A stretch of 5,024 nucleotides of DNA from Candidatus Omnitrophota bacterium (GTDB lineage Bacteria; Omnitrophota; Koll11; Gygaellales; JAQTUY01): positions 1 through 5,024 of the forward strand of contig JAQTUY010000121.1 of NCBI GenBank assembly GCA_028707105.1. Direction: 5' to 3'. Shown here in pieces: positions 1-5,024 of this stretch (its first letter is position 1; every line of letters starts with the position of its first letter). The notes beneath the pieces are model-generated. The model did not search any database and was not told the DNA's origin. It saw nothing but the letters and a program-made list of their open reading frames with translations. The translations under genes and the position numbers were made by a program.

Positions 1-1025
1 CCGTCCCTTTCCGGTATATAATCTTTAAAGCCCATGCCGCCGGCCTCTTCACCTCCGACCATGATGTTCTCTTTGATCATCAGCTCCGAGATGTATTTGA
101 AGCCGACCGGTGTTTCGTATACTTTCAGGCCTAGTTTCTTGGCAATATTATCGATGAGGTTTGTGCCGGCAATAGTCTTGACCACTCCGCCGGTCATTTT
201 GCGGTCCTGGGCCATATGCAGCATCAATAGGCCGAGTATCTTTTGCGGATGGATGAATTCTCCGCGCCCGGCAAAGGCCGCGATCCTGTCGGCGTCGCCG
301 TCTAAAACAACGCACAAATCGTAATTTCCCTTCTTTAACCTTTCCTGAGTGCGTTTTAAATTAGATATTACAGGCTCGGGACGCAATCCTTCAAATGAGG
401 GATTAATATCCGCGCGTTCGGTATCCAGTTTTATTAAGCTTCCTTTCAGGACCTGGCCCATAAAGCCGCTTCCACTGCCGTGCATCGAGTCCAAAAGTAC
501 TTTAAAACGGGCTTTTTTGATCTTTTTAAGGTCTACGTAGGAACTTAGGAATTTCACGTAATTTTTAGTCAGGTCTTGCTTGATCAGCGGCTTATTTTGT
601 TCGCCGGCAGGCGGCAGCGTTTCCGGAAGGCGTTTTTCCACCTCACTGGTTATCTCTACTCCCGCTGCTCCACCCTGCGCTGTCTTGATCTTGATGCCGT
701 TGTATGCCGCCGGATTGTGGCTGGCGGTGATCATGATCCCGGCTGTCATTTTCATCTCTTTAGCGGCCAGGCTAAGCGCCGGAGTAGGAACAGGCCGGTC
801 GGAGAGTATCGCTTCTATACCGTTCTGGGAAAATACCCGGGCTACCAGCTCCGCGTATTTATCTGAAAGAAAGCGCGTATCATAACCTACGACTATCCTG
901 CGGGGTGAGTGTTCGGTATCGCTGTAAAATCTTGCCACTGCCAGGGCGACCCGGCGCACGTTATCAAAAGTAAAATCATCGCTGATCACAGCCCTCCAAC
1001 CGTCGGTGCCGAATTTTATTGCCAT
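1..1025 (-). CDS. Alpha-D-phosphohexomutase (phosphoglucomutase/phosphomannomutase family), 3' end outside the window
   Basis: Seen: 341 complete codons with no stop, running off the left window edge; family members are about 450-480 aa, so roughly the C-terminal quarter is missing. The start is ATG 1025, supported by AAGGAGA 5 nt upstream and by the family N-terminus KFGTDGWRA (4-12). Motifs: catalytic phosphoserine loop TASHNP 100-105 with Ser102, metal-binding loop DGDADR 242-247 with three Asp, and sugar-binding loop GGEEAGG 324-330. The family moves phosphate between C1 and C6 of a hexose phosphate through a bisphosphorylated intermediate, feeding cell-wall, exopolysaccharide or glycogen sugars. 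The NVRRVA, VVGYDTRFLS and PVPTPALS stretches resemble the phosphoglucomutase-like subgroup more than GlmM, but substrate (glucose, mannose or other) cannot be read from this sequence, so no gene symbol is given. Oddity: Ala328 replaces the usual Ser of GEESGG, a residue that touches the sugar in characterised enzymes. It overlaps rpe by 10 nt and belongs to the same transcript. Confidence 0.92.
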   Translation of the reverse strand, partial: MAIKFGTDGWRAVISDDFTFDNVRRVALAVARFYSDTEHSPRRIVVGYDTRFLSDKYAELVARVFSQNGIEAILSDRPVPTPALSLAAKEMKMTAGIMITASHNPAAYNGIKIKTAQGGAAGVEITSEVEKRLPETLPPAGEQNKPLIKQDLTKNYVKFLSSYVDLKKIKKARFKVLLDSMHGSGSGFMGQVLKGSLIKLDTERADINPSFEGLRPEPVISNLKRTQERLKKGNYDLCVVLDGDADRIAAFAGRGEFIHPQKILGLLMLHMAQDRKMTGGVVKTIAGTNLIDNIAKKLGLKVYETPVGFKYISELMIKENIMVGGEEAGGMGFKDYIPERD

Positions 1026-1657
1026 TTAAGTCTCCTTATCGCTTCCCTGGTGTCTTTAGCTTTAAATATGTATGTCCCCGCCGAAAGGATATTCGCTCCG
1101 GCGTCGATTATACTCTTCGCGTTTTCGGCGTTTATTCCGCCGTCAACGCTGATATCGCCCTTAAACATGCCGCGCAGCTTTTTTATCTTAGGCAGGACCT
1201 GGGTTATAAATTTTTGTCCGCCGAAACCCGGATTGACCGTCATCACCAGCACGAAATCGACGACACTTAGTATATTCTTGATCTTTTCAACGGGCGTTGC
1301 CGGATTTAAACTGACCCCCAGTTCTACCCCTTTGGCTTTTAGCGCTGTCCCTTCGCGTTTTATCTGCGCGCCGGTAACTGTTTCAATGTGCACGGTTATT
1401 TTGTCCGCTCCGGAGGCGATAAATCTTCCGGCATAAACGAACGGGTCTTCGATCATAAGATGCACGTCCAGGGGGAGCTTAGTGCATTTGCGGATATCGC
1501 CGACCACTGCCGGGCCTATGGTTATGTTGGGCACGAAGTGGCCGTCCATTATATCCACGTGCAGCAGATCCACTCCTGCCGCTTCCACCCTCTTTATTTC
1601 GCTTTCCAGGCGGCTGAAGTCAGCGGATAATATTGACGCTCCGACCAGTATTTTCAT
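1016..1657 (-). CDS. rpe: Ribulose-phosphate 3-epimerase
   Basis: Interconverts D-ribulose 5-phosphate and D-xylulose 5-phosphate in the pentose phosphate (or Calvin) pathway, using a TIM-barrel fold with a divalent metal. Seen: 213 aa (E. coli 225). Family motifs in order are SILSADF 8-14, HVDIMDGHFVPN 33-44, VHLMIEDP 65-72, VNPGFGGQKF 141-150 and SVDGGIN 170-176. Metal and catalytic residues expected from solved homologues are all present: His33, Asp35, His66 and Asp172, with the methionine cap Met37, Met68 and Met139. The phosphate loop is VDGGIN plus the later SAGTYIF (192-198). The start is ATG 1657, because MKILVGASILSADF matches the family start and lies 1 nt after the nadD stop. A TTG start at 1711 would add 18 residues inside nadD and has no support. 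No Shine-Dalgarno sequence precedes 1657 (upstream is AT-rich), so coupling to nadD translation is probable. The last 10 nt overlap the next gene. The call is secure; related allulose-6-phosphate epimerases are a remote alternative. Confidence 0.96.
   Translation of the reverse strand: MKILVGASILSADFSRLESEIKRVEAAGVDLLHVDIMDGHFVPNITIGPAVVGDIRKCTKLPLDVHLMIEDPFVYAGRFIASGADKITVHIETVTGAQIKREGTALKAKGVELGVSLNPATPVEKIKNILSVVDFVLVMTVNPGFGGQKFITQVLPKIKKLRGMFKGDISVDGGINAENAKSIIDAGANILSAGTYIFKAKDTREAIRRLKWQ
1031..1037 (-). promoter_or_regulatory. Shine-Dalgarno sequence of the phosphohexomutase gene
   Basis: AAGGAGA on the minus strand, 5 nt before the ATG at 1025-1023, within the last codons of rpe. 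It is one of the two strongest ribosome binding sites in the window and fixes the start of the phosphohexomutase. Confidence 0.8.
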
Positions 1658-1658
1658 T

Positions 1659-2225
1659 TTAGATGTACAATTTATTTTTTTCAATATACGATAATACCTT
1701 TTCCGGGACAAAATAGCGTATGGATTTATTCTTTTTTACGCACTGGCGGATCTCAAACCCGGAGATATCCAGGGCGTGGATATCCACCGTTTTTATGTGC
1801 GAGGGCAGATTCTTAAGAGGATATCCCGGCCTCTGGGCCACGATAAACTTGACCATCCCGATTATTTCCGAGAGGTCCTTCCAGTCTTCCAGGTACTTAA
1901 AAAGATCGGAACCGATGATAAAGTAGATCTCATCCTTGGGGTTTAAGTTCTTAAAAGCTTTGACCGTGTCAATGGTGTAGGAACGCCCGCCCCTTTTTAT
2001 CTCCATGTCCGAGACGGCCAGATAGGGGTTGCCTTCTATAGACAGCTTTACCATGGTCAACCTGTGGTAAGATTCGATAATCTCGCCGTTTTCCTTATGC
2101 GGCGGGATATTAGCCGGCACGAAAAATACCTTATCCAGGCCGCAGGCCTGCCTTGTTTCTTCCGCCAGGATCAAATGGCCGATGTGAATAGGATTAAAGG
2201 TTCCGCCCAGGATCCCTATTTTCAT
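1659..2225 (-). CDS. nadD: Nicotinate-nucleotide adenylyltransferase
   Basis: Joins nicotinate mononucleotide and ATP to give deamido-NAD and pyrophosphate, the step before NAD synthetase. Seen: 188 aa, within the usual bacterial range of about 190-220. A Rossmann-like nucleotidyltransferase fold begins at residue 1 with GILGGTFNPIHIGH (4-17), which holds the HxGH ATP-binding motif as His14-Ile-Gly-His17. Further NadD features are VPANIPPHK 37-45, RSYTIDT 81-87, IIGSDLF 103-109 with the conserved GxD, and W115. The second superfamily motif, normally ISSTxIR, reads ISGFEIR at 154-160: the Ile, first Ser and Arg are kept, but the Ser-Thr pair is Gly-Phe. The ATG at 2225 is fixed by the N-terminal motif and overlaps the proA stop (ATGA). 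The only SD-like stretch, AAGGGG at about 2237-2242, is 11 nt away, so reinitiation after proA is likely. Position after obg-proB-proA is a classic nadD context. CoaD-like enzymes are less likely given the GGTFNPIHxGH start and the context. Confidence 0.93.
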   Translation of the reverse strand: MKIGILGGTFNPIHIGHLILAEETRQACGLDKVFFVPANIPPHKENGEIIESYHRLTMVKLSIEGNPYLAVSDMEIKRGGRSYTIDTVKAFKNLNPKDEIYFIIGSDLFKYLEDWKDLSEIIGMVKFIVAQRPGYPLKNLPSHIKTVDIHALDISGFEIRQCVKKNKSIRYFVPEKVLSYIEKNKLYI

Positions 2226-3466
2226 TTTCTGAGGTGCCCCTTGCCGTAGATCACGTATTTATAAGTCGTCAATTCCTCCAGGGCCATCGGTCCGCGGGCA
2301 TGCAATTTGTCGGTTGATATCCCCATCTCCGCCCCCATTCCGAATTGGAAACCGTCGGTTAAGCGCGTGGAGGCATTATGATATACGCAGGCTGAATCGA
2401 CTTCCCGCAGAAACTGCGCGGCAGCGGCGTCATTGGCGGTCACGATGGAATCCGAATGATGCGAACTGTAAAGGTTGATATGGTTTATCGCCTCCCGCAG
2501 GTCTTTGACCACCCTGACCGATAGTATCAGATCCAGGTATTCAGTCTGGTAATCTTTTTCCTTGGCGGCTTGCACGCCGACTTTAACGATCTTGCGCGTT
2601 AAAGAACAACCCCTGATCCGGACACCCGCTTTTTTAAAAACCTCCAGCATCGCCGGTAAAAATTTAGCCGCGATATCCCGGTGCACCAGCATTGTCTCCA
2701 TGGCATTACAGGTCCCCGGCCGCTGGACTTTGGCGTTAAAACATACGTCCTTGGCCATGGAAAGATCAGCGTCCTTATCGACATAAACATGGCATATTCC
2801 CCGATAATGCTTGATAACCGGGATGCGGGAAAGTTCAGTCACCTGTTTGATCAGGCCCTCTCCTCCCCTGGGGATCACCAGGTCTATGTATTCGTTCAAT
2901 TTAAGAAGGCCGCGGACCTCCTGCCTGGACGTGGTTTGGACCAGGTTTACCGCTCCGTCGGGAATTTCCGACTTCCGAAGGCTCTCTGCCAGAACCTTAT
3001 AGATCGCTTTATTGGAATTTATCGCTTCGCTTCCGCCCCGCAGGATCACGCAATTTCCGGATTTAAGGCATAGGCCGATGCAATCCGAGGTCACATCCGG
3101 ACGGGATTCATAGATTATGGCGATAACGCCTATCGGTACGCGTACCTTTTTTATCCAGAAGCCTGACGGCGCGCTCCATTCTTTTATCACTTGTCCTACG
3201 GGATCGGCAAGCTGAGCTATGGCCTTTAAGGAATCGCTCATATTGTTGATCTGAGCCTGGTTAACCGTGAGCCTGTTGATAAAGGCGCCCGACTGTTCTG
3301 TTTTTTTAAGGCGCTTAAGGTCTTTTTTATTCTCGTTGATTATAAAAGCGGCATTATCCAGCAGGGCGGCGGAAGCCGAAAGTAAAGCGGCGTTTTTCCG
3401 GTCAGCGCTTAAACCGGCGACCGTAAAGGCCGCGTTCCGGGATTTCTTTGCCAGACTAGCTATCAT
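2222..3466 (-). CDS. proA: Gamma-glutamyl phosphate reductase (glutamate-5-semialdehyde dehydrogenase)
   Basis: Reduces gamma-glutamyl phosphate with NADPH to glutamate 5-semialdehyde, which cyclises to pyrroline-5-carboxylate; this is the second step of proline synthesis, directly after ProB. Seen: 414 aa (E. coli 417), a complete aldehyde-dehydrogenase-fold protein. Motifs are YESRPDVTSD 119-128, LRGGSEA 142-148, VIPRGGEGLI 197-206, the catalytic region KVQRPGTCNAMET 246-258 with nucleophile Cys253, and the C-terminal ProA signature GAEMGISTDKLHARGP 378-393. The ATG at 3466 gives the usual ProA N-terminus, with an Ala-rich helix running into NENKKDL at 44-50. GGGGA (3477-3473), 6 nt upstream, could act as a weak ribosome binding site. 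The start lies 1 nt after the proB stop (TAA-A-ATG), which suggests coupled and roughly matched synthesis of two enzymes that handle a labile acyl phosphate. The TGA stop overlaps the nadD start as ATGA. No key residue is missing. ProC is not in the window. Confidence 0.97.
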   Translation of the reverse strand: MIASLAKKSRNAAFTVAGLSADRKNAALLSASAALLDNAAFIINENKKDLKRLKKTEQSGAFINRLTVNQAQINNMSDSLKAIAQLADPVGQVIKEWSAPSGFWIKKVRVPIGVIAIIYESRPDVTSDCIGLCLKSGNCVILRGGSEAINSNKAIYKVLAESLRKSEIPDGAVNLVQTTSRQEVRGLLKLNEYIDLVIPRGGEGLIKQVTELSRIPVIKHYRGICHVYVDKDADLSMAKDVCFNAKVQRPGTCNAMETMLVHRDIAAKFLPAMLEVFKKAGVRIRGCSLTRKIVKVGVQAAKEKDYQTEYLDLILSVRVVKDLREAINHINLYSSHHSDSIVTANDAAAAQFLREVDSACVYHNASTRLTDGFQFGMGAEMGISTDKLHARGPMALEELTTYKYVIYGKGHLRK

Positions 3467-3467
3467 T

Positions 3468-4523
3468 TTAAGTCCCCATCAGCACAAGGTCATCCTTGTG
3501 GATCACTTCATTCATTTTCCGCTTGCCTATTACCTTATCCAGGTCAGGGGATGAAAAATTTATCTTTCCCCGGCCGAATATCTCTCCTTTGGCGTTGGCT
3601 ATATCTACGATATCCCCGGATCCGAATCTGCCTTCATGTTTTACCAGCCCTACGCTTAAGAGGCTCTTATTGTTTAAAAGGGCTTTTTTGGCCCCGTCAT
3701 CTACCAGTATTTTTCCCTTTGGCTTGGCGCAGAATATCAGCCATCTTTTACGGGCGGTCAGTCCTATATCTTTCCGCCAAAAATGTGTCCCGCATTCATC
3801 CGGCCGTGACAGGGCTAACTTAACAATGTTATCTGTCTTGCCGTCAACGATCACGCAGGAGATATTCGATGCCGAAGTGATCTTGGCTGCGGCGATCTTG
3901 GTTTGCATTCCTCCGACGCAGTGTTCCTTATCCGAAGGTTTGGCCAGCTTTTCTATCTCGGAAGTGATCTGGGGCACTACTTTTATTACTTTATTCTGAA
4001 GGCCGCGCAATCCTTCTACATCGGACATTATTATCAACATATCTGCTTCAACGAGACTAGCAACCAACGCGGAAAGTTGATCATTATCCCCGAACTTGAT
4101 CTCTTCTACCGATACGGTATCATTCTCATTGATGATCGGCAGGGCCCCTAATTTAAATAAAGCTTCCAGGGTATGCCGGGAGTTAAGATACCGCGCGTGA
4201 TCCTTGAGGTCATCCCAGGTAAGCAGTATCTGCGCGCACTTGATGTTATAGATCTCAAATTTATCAGCATAAAAACGCATCAGCTCGCTCTGCCCGAGGC
4301 TGGCTGCCGCCTGCAGTTGGTCGAGCTTAAGCGGACGTTTCTTTAGCCCCAGCATCTTCATGCCGTAAGCTATAGCTCCGGATGAAACCAGCACGATCTG
4401 GAGTTTCTGGCTCATCAATTCAGCGATCTGACGGACTACATGGTCCAGCGCCTCTTGGGAAGTCAACAGGCTGGAACCGATCTTAATGACTATGCGTTTG
4501 TAATCCCTTGACAATTGCTCCAA
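3468..4523 (-). CDS. proB: Glutamate 5-kinase
   Basis: Transfers the gamma-phosphate of ATP to L-glutamate, giving gamma-glutamyl phosphate, the first committed step of proline synthesis in the cytoplasm. Seen: 351 aa (E. coli ProB is 367), with an N-terminal amino-acid kinase domain of about 1-255 and a C-terminal PUA-like domain from about 268. Kinase motifs are KIGSS 14-18, VSSGAIAYG 46-54, INENDTV 131-137, FGDNDQLSA 144-152 and GGMQTK 204-209. By alignment to E. coli ProB, glutamate-binding Ser48, Asp135 and Asn147, acidic Asp148 and Lys209 are present. The start chosen is TTG at 4523, because GGAGG lies 6 nt upstream and no ATG or GTG occurs between there and KIGSS; a second TTG at 4514 is less well placed. 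It overlaps obgE by 41 nt, and its TAA stop sits 1 nt before the proA ATG. Oddities: the loop after SDVEGL is shorter than in E. coli and lacks the DPR motif, and GTGGM is replaced by CVGGM. Proline feedback inhibition is a family property, not shown here. Confidence 0.95.
   Translation of the reverse strand: MEQLSRDYKRIVIKIGSSLLTSQEALDHVVRQIAELMSQKLQIVLVSSGAIAYGMKMLGLKKRPLKLDQLQAAASLGQSELMRFYADKFEIYNIKCAQILLTWDDLKDHARYLNSRHTLEALFKLGALPIINENDTVSVEEIKFGDNDQLSALVASLVEADMLIIMSDVEGLRGLQNKVIKVVPQITSEIEKLAKPSDKEHCVGGMQTKIAAAKITSASNISCVIVDGKTDNIVKLALSRPDECGTHFWRKDIGLTARKRWLIFCAKPKGKILVDDGAKKALLNNKSLLSVGLVKHEGRFGSGDIVDIANAKGEIFGRGKINFSSPDLDKVIGKRKMNEVIHKDDLVLMGT
3473..3477 (-). promoter_or_regulatory. 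Possible weak Shine-Dalgarno sequence of proA
   Basis: GGGGA in the last codons of proB (ATG GGG ACT TAA), 6 nt before the proA ATG at 3466. The pairing to anti-SD is imperfect and the site also encodes the ProB C-terminus, so it may be accidental; stop-start proximity (TAA-A-ATG) could do the same job by reinitiation. Confidence 0.4.
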
Positions 4524-5024
4524 TTAATTCCTCCAGCCCGATCTTATTCGACGCCGAAACAGGATAGATCTTCTTCTTTATTTGAGCGCGGAATTTCTTT
4601 AGATTTTCCTTACTTTGCGGCAGGTCGATCTTGTTGGCGGCAATAACCTGAAAGCGTTTGCCCAGCGTCTTATCGTAAAGCCGCAGTTCCTTGTTGATGA
4701 TTTTATAGTCTTCTACCGGGTCCCTGCCGTCAACGCCGGCTATGTCGATCAAGTGCACCAGGATCTTGGTCCGCTCTACATGACGCAGGAATTTTATCCC
4801 TAATCCGCGGCCGCCGTGCGAGCCTTCGATCAAACCGGGAATATCGGCGACCACAAAATTCAGATCATCTGTTTTTACTACTCCCAGGCTCGGCTCCTTG
4901 GTGGTGAATGGATAGGGCGCTACTTTTGGCCTCGCTCCGGATACGGCTGATACCAGGGTGGATTTTCCGCTGTTAGGAAACCCGACTATTCCCACGTCCG
5001 CTATTAGCTTTAAGTCCAGGACCG
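4483..5024 (-). CDS. obgE: Obg family GTPase (50S ribosome assembly), 5' part outside the window
   Basis: Seen: 179 C-terminal codons, open to the right window edge and ending in TAA at 4485-4483. The visible part begins with VLDLKLIADVGIVGFPNSGK, the hinge from the Obg N-terminal domain into the G domain. Counting from the first full visible codon: G1/P-loop GFPNSGKS 14-21, switch I YPFTTKEPSLG around 37-47, G3 DIPG 60-63, the Obg-type glycine-rich stretch GRGLG 71-75, G4 NKID 130-133 and G5 SAS 156-158. The GTG at 4995 is an internal Val codon in this hinge, not a start. Known of the family: Obg binds GTP/GDP, associates with the 50S subunit and acts in ribosome maturation and growth control. 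The protein stops about 20 residues after G5, so it lacks the variable C-terminal (OCT) extension of B. subtilis Obg. It is the first visible gene of the cluster and overlaps proB by 41 nt. The family call is very secure; the N-terminal domain cannot be seen. Confidence 0.96.
   Translation of the reverse strand, partial: VLDLKLIADVGIVGFPNSGKSTLVSAVSGARPKVAPYPFTTKEPSLGVVKTDDLNFVVADIPGLIEGSHGGRGLGIKFLRHVERTKILVHLIDIAGVDGRDPVEDYKIINKELRLYDKTLGKRFQVIAANKIDLPQSKENLKKFRAQIKKKIYPVSASNKIGLEELIGAIVKGLQTHSH
4530..4534 (-). promoter_or_regulatory. Shine-Dalgarno sequence deciding the TTG start of proB
   Basis: On the minus strand GGAGG is followed by a 6-nt AT-rich spacer and TTG at 4523-4521. This near-consensus site lies inside the obgE coding sequence, 45 nt or more upstream of its stop, and is the main reason for placing the proB start at a TTG codon. 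It allows independent ribosome entry for proB besides any coupling to obgE. Confidence 0.8.

Noticed and set aside
909..1436. 175-codon plus-strand open frame opposite rpe and the mutase start
   Set aside because: It lies antisense to two strongly conserved genes, shows no recognisable motif, and its composition is explained by the reverse complement of their codons.
1016..1711. Longer rpe form starting at TTG 1711
   Set aside because: The extra 18 residues are not part of the family, would overlap nadD by 53 nt, and the ATG at 1657 matches the usual Rpe N-terminus.
2681..3073. 130-codon plus-strand open frame opposite proA
   Set aside because: Antisense shadow of the catalytic part of proA, with no independent support.
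3299..3332. T-rich runs flanking AAGGCGCTTAAGG that look like a terminator or slippage site
   Set aside because: On the coding strand this is the Lys-rich KKDLKRLKK segment of ProA (48-55 region); the frame is intact on both sides and the stem is too short for a terminator.
3496..3999. 167-codon plus-strand open frame opposite proB
   Set aside because: Antisense shadow of a well-conserved kinase gene with no motif or ribosome binding site.
4993..4995. GTG as a start codon for a short GTPase
   Set aside because: The frame stays open upstream to the window edge and encodes the conserved Obg hinge (LDLKLIADV), so this GTG is an internal Val.
1..5024. Search for CRISPR, tRNA, IS ends, riboswitches or a novel defence or mobile system
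   Set aside because: The window is filled with six housekeeping genes without spacers, and I saw no direct-repeat array, inverted repeat pair or structured RNA.

Overview
The window is one dense, unidirectional bacterial gene cluster read entirely from the minus strand. In transcription order (right to left) it holds obgE (5' end cut by the window edge), proB, proA, nadD, rpe and a phosphohexomutase gene (3' end cut by the window edge). No intergenic gap exceeds 1 nt. I see no RNA genes, mobile elements, CRISPR arrays, terminators or promoter-containing spacers. The cluster therefore looks like the interior of a longer operon whose promoter lies beyond position 5024 and whose terminator lies before position 1.

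Layout: 4483-5024 is the GTPase domain of the ribosome-assembly GTPase Obg. 3468-4523 is glutamate 5-kinase, starting at a TTG codon inside the end of obgE. 2222-3466 is gamma-glutamyl phosphate reductase. 1659-2225 is nicotinate-nucleotide adenylyltransferase. 1016-1657 is ribulose-phosphate 3-epimerase. 1-1025 is an alpha-D-phosphohexomutase that is open to the window edge. Junctions are a 41-nt overlap (obgE/proB), TAA-A-ATG (proB/proA), ATGA (proA/nadD), TAA-A-ATG (nadD/rpe) and a 10-nt overlap (rpe/mutase). This pattern suggests translational coupling throughout.

Functionally it is a housekeeping cluster. ProB and ProA carry out the first two committed steps of proline synthesis (ProC is not in the window). 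NadD makes the dinucleotide of NAD. Rpe interconverts pentose phosphates, the mutase handles hexose phosphates, and Obg couples growth state to 50S assembly. The obgE-proB-proA-nadD order is widespread in bacteria, often followed by rsfS. Here rpe and a phosphohexomutase follow nadD instead.

The organism is a bacterium of roughly balanced GC content (by eye, near 50%). Protein style and gene order would fit an uncultured lineage such as Omnitrophota (former OP3), but this is a guess that the window alone cannot prove. I found no convincing novel system. The points worth a second look are residue-level departures in NadD, the mutase and ProB, and the operon composition.
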